Of a stretch of 64,000 bases of DNA, positions 9,195 through 17,301 are shown piece by piece. The translations under genes and the position numbers were made by a program. The stretch is from contig JAVCCE010000019.1 of assembly GCA_030765645.1 (NCBI GenBank), forward strand, positions 1 to 64,000. Reading direction: 5' to 3'. The notes below the pieces were generated by a model. The model was not told the DNA's origin and did no database searches. It saw only the letters and a program-made list of their open reading frames with translations. Each line of letters begins with the position of its first letter. The stretch's first letter is position 1. This stretch comes from Candidatus Hinthialibacter antarcticus (GTDB lineage: Bacteria > Hinthialibacterota > Hinthialibacteria > Hinthialibacterales > Hinthialibacteraceae).

Positions 9195-9326
9195 CTTCGC
9201 TTCCAATCTAAATCAACAATATATATGAATGATCATTTAAGAGACTTCAAGCAAGTATAGGGTACAACAATCCAGATAAAATTCACGGTTGGAGCGCTGC
9301 GGCCTGAATGGTTATTATTGTAAGTT

Positions 9327-9413
9327 GTAGGGTGGGATGAATGGAATGAATCCCACCATTTGTTATTAGTAAGTTTATATTGGTGGGATTCGCTTCGCTC
9401 ATCGCCACCCTAC
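9327..9413. repeat. Imperfect inverted repeat, about 33-base arms
   Basis: Arm one (9327-9358) begins GTAGGGTGGGATGA and arm two (9381-9413) ends in its near complement, ATCGCCACCCTAC; the arms share the inner TGGTGGGATTC. The spacer is 22 bases. It fills the gap between the hemolysin III gene and the AT-rich gene at 9433 and would form a long hairpin on either strand. It looks like a dispersed palindromic repeat (REP or MITE-like). Confidence 0.7.
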
Positions 9414-9432
9414 TTGAAAAAGTTTAATTCGA

Positions 9433-9717
9433 TTAACCATCAATCAAGGGCTGTCCGCTTCGCGGCCTTGCCCTTGCCACCCATTCATCCTCGGCAATTC
9501 TTTTACAATCAGTGAAATGATCAGATATGTTGTCAGGGAGACCAGAATTATAGAAATATCCATTATTGGGGTTTCTAATTAAAAAGGTGTATAGATATTG
9601 AGATGATTTGATAATAATATCTAATTCTGGAGATTGCATAAATTCAACCTCATCAAGATGAGCAATAAATTTGTCTCTATATATTTTCGCCTTTTTGATT
9701 TCGAGTTCACAGAGCAT
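9433..9717 (-). CDS. AT-rich hypothetical protein with RDKxxAHLD motif, possibly truncated
   Basis: A 94-residue product containing IYRDKFIAHLDE, the R-x-K-x-x-A-H pattern typical of HEPN/AbiU2-type proteins. Those act as RNases or as partners in toxin and phage-defence systems, but assignment here rests on this short motif. The same frame is open further upstream, to about 9924 inside the 3' end of the next gene, with plausible sequence (WCKLFCDKKGKHYYSKLVAN) but no ATG or GTG. The gene may therefore have lost its 5' end. Its last 17 codons fall in a dispersed repeat (9444-9482). Low GC compared with both neighbours suggests acquisition. Confidence 0.45.
   Translation of the reverse strand: MLCELEIKKAKIYRDKFIAHLDEVEFMQSPELDIIIKSSQYLYTFLIRNPNNGYFYNSGLPDNISDHFTDCKRIAEDEWVARARPRSGQPLIDG
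9444..9482. repeat. Dispersed repeat TCAAGGGCTG...CCTTGCCCTTGCCACCC, copy 1
   Basis: Shares both ends with copies at 26566-26609 and 61660-61703: TCAAGGGCTG at one end and GCCTTGCCC-x-TGCCACCC at the other, with a variable middle. This copy is shorter and forms the 3' end of the small gene at 9433. Confidence 0.6.
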
Positions 9718-9860
9718 TGCATTGATAAAATTAGTTTCATTAGCAACTAGTTTTGAATAGTAATGCTTTCCCTTTTTGTCACAAAAAAGTTTACACCACT
9801 CTAAAATGCAAATATCTAAATTGTTATTCTTAACTGTTATCCTCAGAGATATTAAATTAT

Positions 9861-10556
9861 TTACGGCAAGACAAAAAAATCTTGCAACGCTTTCAATCGC
9901 GAGGGGCCAACATTCGAGACGCCGTCAACTTCGTCCCAGGACTTGAAACCGCCCAGCCGTTGGCGTTCCAGCAAAATCGCCTTGGCCAGCTGCGGGCCGA
10001 TGCCGGAGACTTGCTGCAATTGCTGCATCGTCACCCGGTTGAGCGACGGCTTGGCGTTTCGCTGGGCGCGATTGAAAAGTGGATATTCATACGGAACGCG
10101 GCGAGCGACCGTCGGCGAGAACACCGGGATTGGTCGGGGCGTGGGTTGAAGCGCCTGTTGTCGCAAGAAGGCCTCGATCTCTTCCATCTTGGCGGCGCCG
10201 ATGCCGGAGACTTCCATTAATTGTTCAAGCCGAACAAACCCGCCATTGGTCGCGCGAAAATCAAGAACCCGTTGCGCGAGCACCTCGCCCACGCCGGGCA
10301 GTTGCTCGATTTCTTTTTTGGAAGCACGGTTAAGATAGGCCAGCGCGGCGTCTGGTTGAGGCTGCGCGGCGGGAATGACGGGCGCCGTCTCGCTCAGGGT
10401 GGGGACGGGCTGCGCGGCGGCGTCGAAAGGGGTCCCGCCCTGGCGGGCGATAATCACCTCGGCGGTTTTGGGCGCGCCGCGATAGTTCTGCCACGCCACG
10501 CCGCACAACAACACGGTAACCAATAACAACGCCAATAGGGTTTCGCTCTTGTTCAT
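9861..10556 (-). CDS. ComEA-like double helix-hairpin-helix protein
   Basis: 231 residues: an N-terminal membrane anchor (about 6-23, LLALLLVTVLLCGVAW), a Pro/Ala-rich linker, then two ComEA-type HhH units, at about 72-135 (LNRASKKEIEQLPGVGEVLAQRVLDFR, then VSGIGAAKMEEIEAFL) and about 170-228 (LNRVTMQQLQQVSGIGPQLAKAILLER). Such proteins bind duplex DNA at the outer face of the membrane during uptake in competent bacteria. Two units in one chain is less common than one. No comEC or comF is nearby. The convergent-looking AT-rich frame at 9433 abuts its stop codon. Confidence 0.8.
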   Translation of the reverse strand: MNKSETLLALLLVTVLLCGVAWQNYRGAPKTAEVIIARQGGTPFDAAAQPVPTLSETAPVIPAAQPQPDAALAYLNRASKKEIEQLPGVGEVLAQRVLDFRATNGGFVRLEQLMEVSGIGAAKMEEIEAFLRQQALQPTPRPIPVFSPTVARRVPYEYPLFNRAQRNAKPSLNRVTMQQLQQVSGIGPQLAKAILLERQRLGGFKSWDEVDGVSNVGPSRLKALQDFFVLP

Positions 10557-10624
10557 AGCGCCTATTGCAACACGAGAAATATGGTTTGTTCAAGGACAAG
10601 CCAACGTGTGGATAAAAATTTCTG

Positions 10625-11377
10625 CTAGAAACGAACGGTTTGGATTTCGCCCCACACCATCGGCCCAAGCGGCATAAACGGAACATAAATACGAACAGAG
10701 GCGGATTGATTGGGCAGCAGTTTTCGCGACAACCGCATGTAACCGGTCAGGCTGTCTTGGGTCAACGGTGCATACGCCCTCTGCGGCGGACGCACCCACG
10801 CCGAACGCGCCCAACCATCAATGCCTCTCACAAAATACAACACCTGGCTTTCACGCTGGTACGCGTCGCCGTTGAAGAACCACGTCCAGTTGTCTTGCCA
10901 GGGCAGCGGCGCGTCGATGGTTTCGCCGAGCGCTCCTTTTTGTGAAAGAAACATGCCGCGCCCGCCGGTTTCTTGCGGGCTGTGCCGCCACGCGCACCAG
11001 AACACCGCATCAGACTGCGCCCCCGGCTTCGCGACAGCGGTCGCATCAATCACGCCCACGCGTACGGTCGCGCTGGTGGTTTGCACCACCACTTCAGCGG
11101 CGTGAAATTGATAGACGTGATCGCCAAAGTCTACGGAGAAATCCATCCCCCCCTGAGCGTTAGGGCGAAATAGTTTTGGAGCCACGTCAGCGCGGTCGCC
11201 GACGAACAATTGCAACTCGCCCTGCGCCGCTTGCAGCGTTCCACTAGCGGTCAGAACAATTCCATTGGGGATAGAACGGACAATTTCTTCTTGGCTATAG
11301 ACAAAATGAGAAGCAAGAGCGAAAAGGCTCAATGCGCTGAGGCAGGCCGTCATGCAGCGGAAGAATCGCGTCAACAT
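10625..11377 (-). CDS. Secreted protein of unknown function
   Basis: 250 residues if started at the ATG at 11377, which gives a clear signal peptide (hydrophobic stretch LSALSLFALASHFVYS, likely cleavage before QEE). The rest is beta-rich and aromatic (DNWTWFFNGDAYQ, YFVRGIDGWARSAW), ending in a segment that reads like a beta-sandwich module. I do not recognise the family. The start lies only 14 bases from the terminator of the upstream rplI gene, so it needs its own promoter or read-through. Confidence 0.65.
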   Translation of the reverse strand: MLTRFFRCMTACLSALSLFALASHFVYSQEEIVRSIPNGIVLTASGTLQAAQGELQLFVGDRADVAPKLFRPNAQGGMDFSVDFGDHVYQFHAAEVVVQTTSATVRVGVIDATAVAKPGAQSDAVFWCAWRHSPQETGGRGMFLSQKGALGETIDAPLPWQDNWTWFFNGDAYQRESQVLYFVRGIDGWARSAWVRPPQRAYAPLTQDSLTGYMRLSRKLLPNQSASVRIYVPFMPLGPMVWGEIQTVRF

Positions 11378-11390
11378 AAGACTATCGTAA

Positions 11391-11419
11391 AACAAAATTG
11401 GGCCGGGAGAACCCCGGCC
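11391..11419 (-). terminator. Intrinsic terminator of rplI
   Basis: On the minus strand a GGCCGGGG-TTCT-CCCGGCC hairpin is followed by AATTTTGTTTTAC, a stem with a T-rich tail. It starts 28 bases after the rplI stop codon. Confidence 0.7.
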
Positions 11420-11446
11420 CAATAGAAATTGTCTACGAAATAGCGC

Positions 11447-11893
11447 TTAGGCTTCTTTTTCGACCAAGACTTTGAGTTCGGCGATGGTCTCGCTGGAAAA
11501 ACGCACCGGGACGGTATAAACGCCCAAGGCTTTGATGGGTTCGTCGAGTTGAATCTTGCGGCGATCCACAACAACGCCTTTTTCCGCCAACGCGTCGGCG
11601 ATGTTCTGGGCGGTGACGCTACCGAACAGGCGATCTTCGTCGCCCGCCTTCACGTGAATTTTGACCATGGTGCTCGCCAAGCGGTTGGCGACGTCTTGTT
11701 CGGTTTTCAACACGCGTTTGCGCTTGTCAAGCAACATCTTTTTGGTGTGCTCAAGCGCTGCCGCATTAGCGCTGGTCGCGATGAACGCCAGCCCTTTGGG
11801 GATCAAAAAGTTGCGGGCGTATCCGCCTTTGACTTTAACAACGTCGCCTTCGACGCCTAAGTTTTTGATGCTTTCAGCCAAGATTACTTCCAT
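11447..11893 (-). CDS. rplI: 50S ribosomal protein L9
   Basis: 148 residues, matching the usual length of bacterial L9. The N-terminal rRNA-binding domain shows GVEGDVVKVKGGYARNFLIPKGLA, the family signature; a long connecting helix (about 45-75) leads to the C-terminal domain that ends VPVRFSSETIAELKVLVEKEA. The ATG at 11893 follows GGAAGGAAC. L9 is normally co-transcribed with rpsF, ssb and rpsR; here it stands alone, with a divergent gene upstream and its own terminator downstream. Confidence 0.95.
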   Translation of the reverse strand: MEVILAESIKNLGVEGDVVKVKGGYARNFLIPKGLAFIATSANAAALEHTKKMLLDKRKRVLKTEQDVANRLASTMVKIHVKAGDEDRLFGSVTAQNIADALAEKGVVVDRRKIQLDEPIKALGVYTVPVRFSSETIAELKVLVEKEA

Positions 11894-12086
11894 GATTCTG
11901 TTCCTTCCTATCAATCAAGACGGACGCTTTGTCCGCAATTCGTCCAAGTTTAAATTTGCAAACGAGAATTATGCTCGCAGAAGTGAGTTTTTCCAAGGGT
12001 AACAGCCCGTTGAGGCGATAAATCGCGCAGGCCCGTCATGACAGCCGTTGAAGTCCTATTATAATGTCACATCTTCGTTTCGAGAT

Positions 12087-13538
12087 ATGAGGCTTATGTA
12101 CAGACGACTTCCTTTTGTTTTATTTTTGCTTGCGCTGGTCATTTCTGTTGATTTTTGCTTGCGAATTTTTCTATTCGACGCCGCGCCGCCGGTCCATCCT
12201 CCCACGTTGGAGCAATATGTGGACTTCCTGGCTCCACAGCAGGTCGGCGCGTTGAACCCCAACTTGCCCCTTCTAACAACATCAGAATCGACGCTCAACC
12301 ACTTTGGCATGAGAGCGGGCGAGGTTCAAATCAAAAAGTCCCCAGACATCGTGCGCATTGCTTTGATGGGCGACTCGACCACGTATGGATGGGGCGTTTC
12401 GCAAGACAAAACCTTCGCCGCTCAGTTAGGCGCGCTTCTCAACCAAGACGATGGGCCGAAAGTCGAAACGCTCAACTTCGGCGCACCGGGGTTCACGTCT
12501 TATCAAACCTTGAAGCAATACGAATGGCTGGTGCATAACTTTGACCCCGACGTTCTGGTGCTCGCCTTCGGCCTCTACGACGGCTTCGAAGCCCGCGTCT
12601 CGGACGCCGAATGGTACGCCCCGCTCGAACAAGCCGGGACCGGCAAACAGCCCGGCCTACTCGACCGTTTCAGCGCGTTGGTACACTGGCGAAATACGCG
12701 CAAGCAAAACGCCGCGCTCCAACAAGTTCAATCGCTCTACACCACCCGATTGCAATCCGACGAATGGGTGGAGCGCGTTTCCAATGATGAGATGACCGCC
12801 AACCTCTCCGCGATCATCCAACACCACAAGCAAGACGGCGGTTCGGTCATTTTGGCGAACCTCAATTTATTGAATTACCGCACGGAAAAACCCTTACAAA
12901 CATTGGCGCAAGACATGGGCGCCGCCTATATGGACGCCCGCTCTATGTTTGACAACGTGGGAGGCCGCAGCGAACGTGAACGCGCCGCCAACCTAAACGT
13001 CGCGCCAGCCAAACGCACCGAAACCGCTTTTAATGAAACGCCTCGCGTCACCTTTCGGCTCTATGCGCCGCCGGGCAAATTTAAGGTTAAGGGATTCTCG
13101 ATTGTCGGTCCAAACGATTGGCTGGGCGGCGGCGTTCCAGGCCGCGTGCAGTTATATGATGATGGAACTCATGGCGACGAACGCCCTCTCGATTCGGTCT
13201 GGACGCTAACCACCGACTCGCCACCCGCCCGACCGATTGATTACGCCTTTACGCCGACGCTCAAAGAAGGAGCATGGAGCGACCAGAAAAACGACGCGCT
13301 GAACGATGAGAAGAACCACGCCTTTTACTATCGCCTGCCCGAAATCCACTGGGCGAACGCCGTCAATGAGAGGACGGTGATCCATGAATTCGGCGCCGCG
13401 CCGTTTGAGGAATTTCTACTGCCGGATACAGAAGCGCTGCCCAATGCGCAAGGACACGCCGCCATCGCGCGACGACTGGCGAGCGTAATTCAACAACACG
13501 CCCTGCCCGCGCAAAACGTGATTACACGAAAAGAATAA
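12087..13538 (+). CDS. SGNH/GDSL hydrolase-like membrane-anchored protein
   Basis: 483 residues. One N-terminal transmembrane helix (about 9-30) places the rest outside the cytoplasm. The SGNH core is visible: block I IALMGDSTTYGWG (Ser about 97), block II NFGAPGFTS, block III LVLAFGLYD, and a C-terminal LPNAQGHAAIA whose His would be catalytic. Between blocks III and V lies an insert of roughly 200 residues with a beta-rich section (FRLYAPPGKFKVKGFSIVG). Family members remove acyl groups from lipids or surface polysaccharides; the substrate here is unknown. ATG at 12096, after GAGG, is an alternative start. Confidence 0.7.
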   Translation: MRLMYRRLPFVLFLLALVISVDFCLRIFLFDAAPPVHPPTLEQYVDFLAPQQVGALNPNLPLLTTSESTLNHFGMRAGEVQIKKSPDIVRIALMGDSTTYGWGVSQDKTFAAQLGALLNQDDGPKVETLNFGAPGFTSYQTLKQYEWLVHNFDPDVLVLAFGLYDGFEARVSDAEWYAPLEQAGTGKQPGLLDRFSALVHWRNTRKQNAALQQVQSLYTTRLQSDEWVERVSNDEMTANLSAIIQHHKQDGGSVILANLNLLNYRTEKPLQTLAQDMGAAYMDARSMFDNVGGRSERERAANLNVAPAKRTETAFNETPRVTFRLYAPPGKFKVKGFSIVGPNDWLGGGVPGRVQLYDDGTHGDERPLDSVWTLTTDSPPARPIDYAFTPTLKEGAWSDQKNDALNDEKNHAFYYRLPEIHWANAVNERTVIHEFGAAPFEEFLLPDTEALPNAQGHAAIARRLASVIQQHALPAQNVITRKE

Positions 13539-13586
13539 ATTGACCGGGTAAATTCAACACACACATCATGCACAGGCAGGATGCGA

Positions 13587-14084
13587 TTATTTCACGATGG
13601 GCAGGGCCGTCCAGCGGCCATTGTTTTGGACGCAGAGCATTTTTACTTTGCTTTGAATAAATGAGTTGCGATAGGGCGCTTTGACGCGCGCGCTGACTAA
13701 AATGGTTTCCCCGGTCGTTTTTAGATTCAACTCATCCAAAGGCGCATCGACTGCTTCAACCGTATACAGACACTGCGCCGTAAATGCGCGCGGGTCAGGG
13801 CCTTTGCTGCGGGTGGGGTCGCTGGCGATATACGACGGCGACAACGCAACCTCATATTGGCTGGATACTGGCAGCGCTTCGTCTGGGTTGAACGAAGCCA
13901 ACGCCTGCTCAACCGTGGACGCCGCCAGCCAGTCGGTTTGCAATTTCACCAAACCACGATGGGCGCCGTTCGCCTTTTGTTGAATGCGCATCGAAAGCCC
14001 GATGTGCATTATCAGAAATACGCTGATAATCACCAAGACGGTCGTAAGAAACGCAAAGCCGCGCTGATTGTGTTTTGCCTTCAT
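13587..14084 (-). CDS. Pseudopilin-like protein, GspK/PilX-like position
   Basis: 165 residues. The N-terminus MKAKHNQRGFAFLTTVLVIISVFLIMHIGLS has a basic leader, a Gly-Phe prepilin cleavage site and a hydrophobic helix, but the usual Glu at +5 is replaced (FAFLT), as is common in GspK and PilX proteins that cap pseudopili. The rest is globular and unassigned. The ATG at 14084 overlaps the stop of the upstream gene (ATGA), which decides the start and implies translational coupling. Last gene of the seven-gene operon that begins with the sigma factor at 18405. Confidence 0.65.
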   Translation of the reverse strand: MKAKHNQRGFAFLTTVLVIISVFLIMHIGLSMRIQQKANGAHRGLVKLQTDWLAASTVEQALASFNPDEALPVSSQYEVALSPSYIASDPTRSKGPDPRAFTAQCLYTVEAVDAPLDELNLKTTGETILVSARVKAPYRNSFIQSKVKMLCVQNNGRWTALPIVK

Positions 14085-14557
14085 GGCCGCGCTCCCTTCA
14101 CCGACGCCAACAGCAACAACCGCTGCCCTTTGCGCTGCCCGGGCCGCTCCACGCCGGGGCGGGCCCATTCAAGGCGCACCATCCCGCCGGTGATGCTGAC
14201 CGCAAGATGGGCGCCGTTTAGCGACGTCACCGTCTCAGGCAAAGCGTTCGATACGTCGCGGACGAGATCGCCGTCTTCAATAACGTAGCGCACCGTTCGC
14301 TGTTGGAAGCCGTCTTCGATCTGCGTCAGCGCCAGCAAGGCGTCGTCCGGCGTTTGCGCCTGGATGGAGGATTCGATATCAGAACGCAGCCGCTCCAACA
14401 CCAGTTCGCCTTGGTTCGCCTGGTGCAAATTGGTGCTCGCCATGCGGTTGACCTTTTCCATACCGATCCACAAGCGCCCCACCACGCCGCTCATCACCGT
14501 CAATATCAGCACCACGATCACAAGCTCTAGCAATGTGAATCCACGAGTCGGTTTCAT
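14081..14557 (-). CDS. Type II secretion/type IV pilus pseudopilin, GspJ-like
   Basis: 158 residues beginning MKPTRGFTLLELVIVVLILTVMS, a textbook prepilin: short basic leader, Gly-Phe cleavage site, Glu at +5 and a hydrophobic helix that packs in the pilus core. The following helix (VNRMASTNLHQANQGELVLERLRSDIE) and beta-rich tail fit minor pseudopilins of the GspJ type. Its ATG overlaps the stop of the upstream gene (ATGA at 14554-14557) and its own stop overlaps the next start, so the three genes are translationally coupled. Confidence 0.75.
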   Translation of the reverse strand: MKPTRGFTLLELVIVVLILTVMSGVVGRLWIGMEKVNRMASTNLHQANQGELVLERLRSDIESSIQAQTPDDALLALTQIEDGFQQRTVRYVIEDGDLVRDVSNALPETVTSLNGAHLAVSITGGMVRLEWARPGVERPGQRKGQRLLLLASVKGARP

Positions 14558-15627
14558 GGCGTCGCCTCCGCCGCCTGGCGCCGCGCAATCAGGCGAAAAT
14601 GGGTTTCTGATGGAAGACCGGGGTGTTGCAGCAGATGGACTTGCATCTCAACCAAACCCGCGACGCCGGTTTGCGCCACAGTGTAATAGCCGTTCATGCG
14701 CTGTGCGCCGAATTCCTCCAACGCAATCGGCAGCGGCTGCTGCGCATCAGACGGCGGCGGCAATTCGTCCATTCCGTTGAGCGCCGTCATTTCCGATTGG
14801 AGGATGGCGTGAATTTGGGTGCGGTCGATCAGTTGTTTATGAACTACGATGTTCTGCGTCCAGACCGAGAAGGTACCCCCGAACAAGATGCCTATAATCG
14901 CGATGACAATCAGCAGTTCGATTAAGGTGAATCCTTGTTCGGCGGTTTTGTGTTTGATGGGTTTGCGGATCCGATACGCGGGCCAAATCCAATCGCTCCA
15001 AGTCACCATGCGGGGAATATACGCGCAGGCGATGACCAGAGGCGCAATCACTAGCAGCATGACTGGATTCATAGTAAATGTAATAAACCGCAGCATCGTC
15101 TGTAAGAAATTATGATGAGACATAAAAGAACTTGAATTAAAAATCCATTGCGCACTTAAACTAGTCAGCAAGTGATAGAGAACACTCAAAACGAACATCC
15201 CCATCATTACGATAAAGGCGAATTTCGGTAAGCATTGAAATACCAGAAACACCGTGACCGTAACCGCCAATATCGCTGTCGCCGTGAGTTGAATTTCTTG
15301 AAAATCATTCGCCAGGGCGCTGATCAAGATTAACGCGACCAACGAAAGCGAAATGGTCATACGCGCCAGGCGGTCGTTTTTGATGGAATACGCCATCAAT
15401 ATAATGCTCAAGAGGCTGAATATCTCCGTCGCAATCACTGCGATAAATGCAGATTCTGAAGATTTCACCACTTCTTTGCTCACCGCGAACACACAATAAG
15501 CAATGAATAATCCGGCAATCACAAATACAACCGTTTGGAAGATCCACCAGATCGAAAGCAGCAATCGTATCTCGAAGCGGGGCGGTTCCGTGTTTTGCGG
15601 TTCCGTTTTTTGTAGAGCGAGATTCAT
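14554..15627 (-). CDS. Polytopic membrane domain fused to a prepilin-like domain
   Basis: 357 residues with an unusual layout. Residues about 20-205 hold six hydrophobic helices (for example TVVFVIAGLFIAYCVFAV and FAFIVMMGMFVLSVLYHLL). A basic loop (RIRKPIKHKTAEQG) then leads to a perfect prepilin motif, G232-FTLIELLIVIAIIGILFGG, and a small pseudopilin-like domain. Cleavage after Gly232 would free a normal pseudopilin. The pilin could instead start at the in-frame ATG at 15009 (Met207), giving a 26-residue leader, but no ribosome site precedes that codon, whereas the whole frame is open and fits the operon spacing (13 bases after the gspF-like gene). Confidence 0.65.
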   Translation of the reverse strand: MNLALQKTEPQNTEPPRFEIRLLLSIWWIFQTVVFVIAGLFIAYCVFAVSKEVVKSSESAFIAVIATEIFSLLSIILMAYSIKNDRLARMTISLSLVALILISALANDFQEIQLTATAILAVTVTVFLVFQCLPKFAFIVMMGMFVLSVLYHLLTSLSAQWIFNSSSFMSHHNFLQTMLRFITFTMNPVMLLVIAPLVIACAYIPRMVTWSDWIWPAYRIRKPIKHKTAEQGFTLIELLIVIAIIGILFGGTFSVWTQNIVVHKQLIDRTQIHAILQSEMTALNGMDELPPPSDAQQPLPIALEEFGAQRMNGYYTVAQTGVAGLVEMQVHLLQHPGLPSETHFRLIARRQAAEATP

Positions 15628-15640
15628 CAGAAGCGCTCCC

Positions 15641-16708
15641 TTAGCTGGTGATGGTGAACGTCGTCGTGATTAACGGGATAATGAAATTCACCAGCGGCAA
15701 ATAAAACACCAACAACATCAGCGTCACCATGACGGCGACCGCCAACAACAAGACTGGCTCCATAAATTCCCGGACGAAACTCGCGGTCAGATCCATTTGG
15801 CGGTGATGGTGTTGCGCCAGGCGTTCGAGCGTTTCGGCGAGTTCTTCGCCGCCGCCGGTTTGCGCCAACATCCACAAGGTCGCGGGCGGGACTAACGTGT
15901 GAGGGTCTTGCGGCTCGAAATCCTGCCCCGACGCAATCGCGGCGTCAACCTCATCCAGCGCCTGATGAAGCGCAGGGTTTTCGACCGCCTGCTTGGTGAT
16001 CGCAACCGCTTCGCGTCCGCTGCGCCCCGCTCCCGTCAACACGCCGAGCATTTCACAGACTTCGCCCGCTTTGGCGTGGCGCTGAACCGCGCTGAGAAAC
16101 GGCAAGCGCATCGCCAGCGTCTCACCAAACGAAGAGCCGCCGGAACGATGTTCCGCCAACGACCCCAGGCTGCCGACCACCAGCCACGCCAGATAAAACA
16201 ACATCCCCATTACCACGGTCGCCATCACGGGACCGTATTGAATTATAGTTTGGCCGACATACGACGCCTGTTGCCCGCTCATTGCGGTGATTTTTTCGTA
16301 ATTGGGCGCGACCAATAACATCACCACCGCCATATCGACCAACAACACCGTCCAGATCAAAAACGGATAGATCATGCACTTTTGCAGGCGGTGTTGCATC
16401 TCGCGGGCGAAGGTCAAATAGCGCCCTGAGTTGCGCAACATAGCGGGCAACGCCTGGCCTTGTTCGGCGGCCTTCACCATGCGCTGCAACGGCGCCGGAA
16501 AGAAACGCGGATAATTGCCCAGCGCCTCCGACAACGGCGAACCCAGCCGCACCAACTCCGCGATTTTTTCTTGCGCCGAGCGCCAGTTTTTGTCGGAGGT
16601 CTCCTGGCTCATGACCCTGATCGCCTTATCGAGCGGAAGGTTCAAACGCGCAGCGGCGGACAGTTGTTCGACAAATAATATGAGATGTTCCCATTGATAG
16701 CGGGCCAT
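15641..16708 (-). CDS. Type II secretion system F family inner-membrane protein
   Basis: 355 residues with two T2SSF domains: an N-terminal one (about 10-125, FVEQLSAAARLNLPLDKAI and FPAPLQRMVKAAEQGQALPAML) and a second at about 200-320 (CEMLGVLTGAGRSGREAVAI and WMLAQTGGGEELAETLERLA). Each is followed by hydrophobic helices (about 120-140, 165-185 and 325-350). GspF/PilC proteins form the inner-membrane platform that couples the ATPase to pilus assembly. The ATG at 16708 follows AAGGAG. No GspE/PilB ATPase or GspD secretin gene is in the operon, so those must be encoded elsewhere. Confidence 0.88.
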   Translation of the reverse strand: MARYQWEHLILFVEQLSAAARLNLPLDKAIRVMSQETSDKNWRSAQEKIAELVRLGSPLSEALGNYPRFFPAPLQRMVKAAEQGQALPAMLRNSGRYLTFAREMQHRLQKCMIYPFLIWTVLLVDMAVVMLLVAPNYEKITAMSGQQASYVGQTIIQYGPVMATVVMGMLFYLAWLVVGSLGSLAEHRSGGSSFGETLAMRLPFLSAVQRHAKAGEVCEMLGVLTGAGRSGREAVAITKQAVENPALHQALDEVDAAIASGQDFEPQDPHTLVPPATLWMLAQTGGGEELAETLERLAQHHHRQMDLTASFVREFMEPVLLLAVAVMVTLMLLVFYLPLVNFIIPLITTTFTITS

Positions 16709-16718
16709 TTTGCGCTCC

Positions 16719-17282
16719 TTAAGGACCAAATGTTACGATGAACCCAGCCGACATCACGCCGTTGCTGGGGCCATAAACCGTGATGGGTTGACCGACCGGC
16801 CAAACTTGCGACTCTTCAATCAGCGGGCTTACGCTATACAGCGAATAATTGGCGTTGCCGCCATAACCGTAGGGCGAAAGAGGCATGCGCTGGCCATCAT
16901 TCATCTGGAGAAAATTGATGTACGAATACCCCAGATATTTCGAGCGTTTTCGGATGAGGTCTTGCGCCTTCACGCTATTGCTCATCAGAAAAGCATCGGA
17001 CGGGATGTAGGACAAATAGGCGAACGGCGTGGTCAGCAGCGTCAAATCCGGCGGCGACGCGGCGCCTGCCACCCGATTTTGGGGATAGGCGTCGTTGTCT
17101 AGGTGATAGGTTTCCAGCGCCCACATAATGAGTTCCTGGTCGCTGATTGCGCGCGCCATTTGCGCCCGTGAGACGGCGTTGAGAAAATTAGGCATGGAGA
17201 TCGACGCCAGGATGGTCAAAATCACCATCACCGTCATCAATTCAATCAAAGTAAACCCGCTCGACCGAGTTCGATCTTTCAT
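16719..17282 (-). CDS. Major pseudopilin-like protein, GspG-like
   Basis: 187 residues starting MKDRTRSSGFTLIELMTVMVILTILASISMPNFL, the most canonical prepilin signal of the operon, with Glu at +5 and the Pro at +22 typical of type IV pilins. The next helix (AQMARAISDQELIMWALETYHLDNDAYP) matches the conserved GspG pattern in which a helix ends in DN-x-x-YP. The C-terminal part (YGYGGNANYSLYSVSP) recalls calcium-loop regions of GspG but is not clear. Lies 19 bases after the anti-sigma gene and 10 bases before the gspF-like gene. Confidence 0.8.
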   Translation of the reverse strand: MKDRTRSSGFTLIELMTVMVILTILASISMPNFLNAVSRAQMARAISDQELIMWALETYHLDNDAYPQNRVAGAASPPDLTLLTTPFAYLSYIPSDAFLMSNSVKAQDLIRKRSKYLGYSYINFLQMNDGQRMPLSPYGYGGNANYSLYSVSPLIEESQVWPVGQPITVYGPSNGVMSAGFIVTFGP

Positions 17283-17301
17283 AGCGAAGGTCCTTTCCGG
17301 C

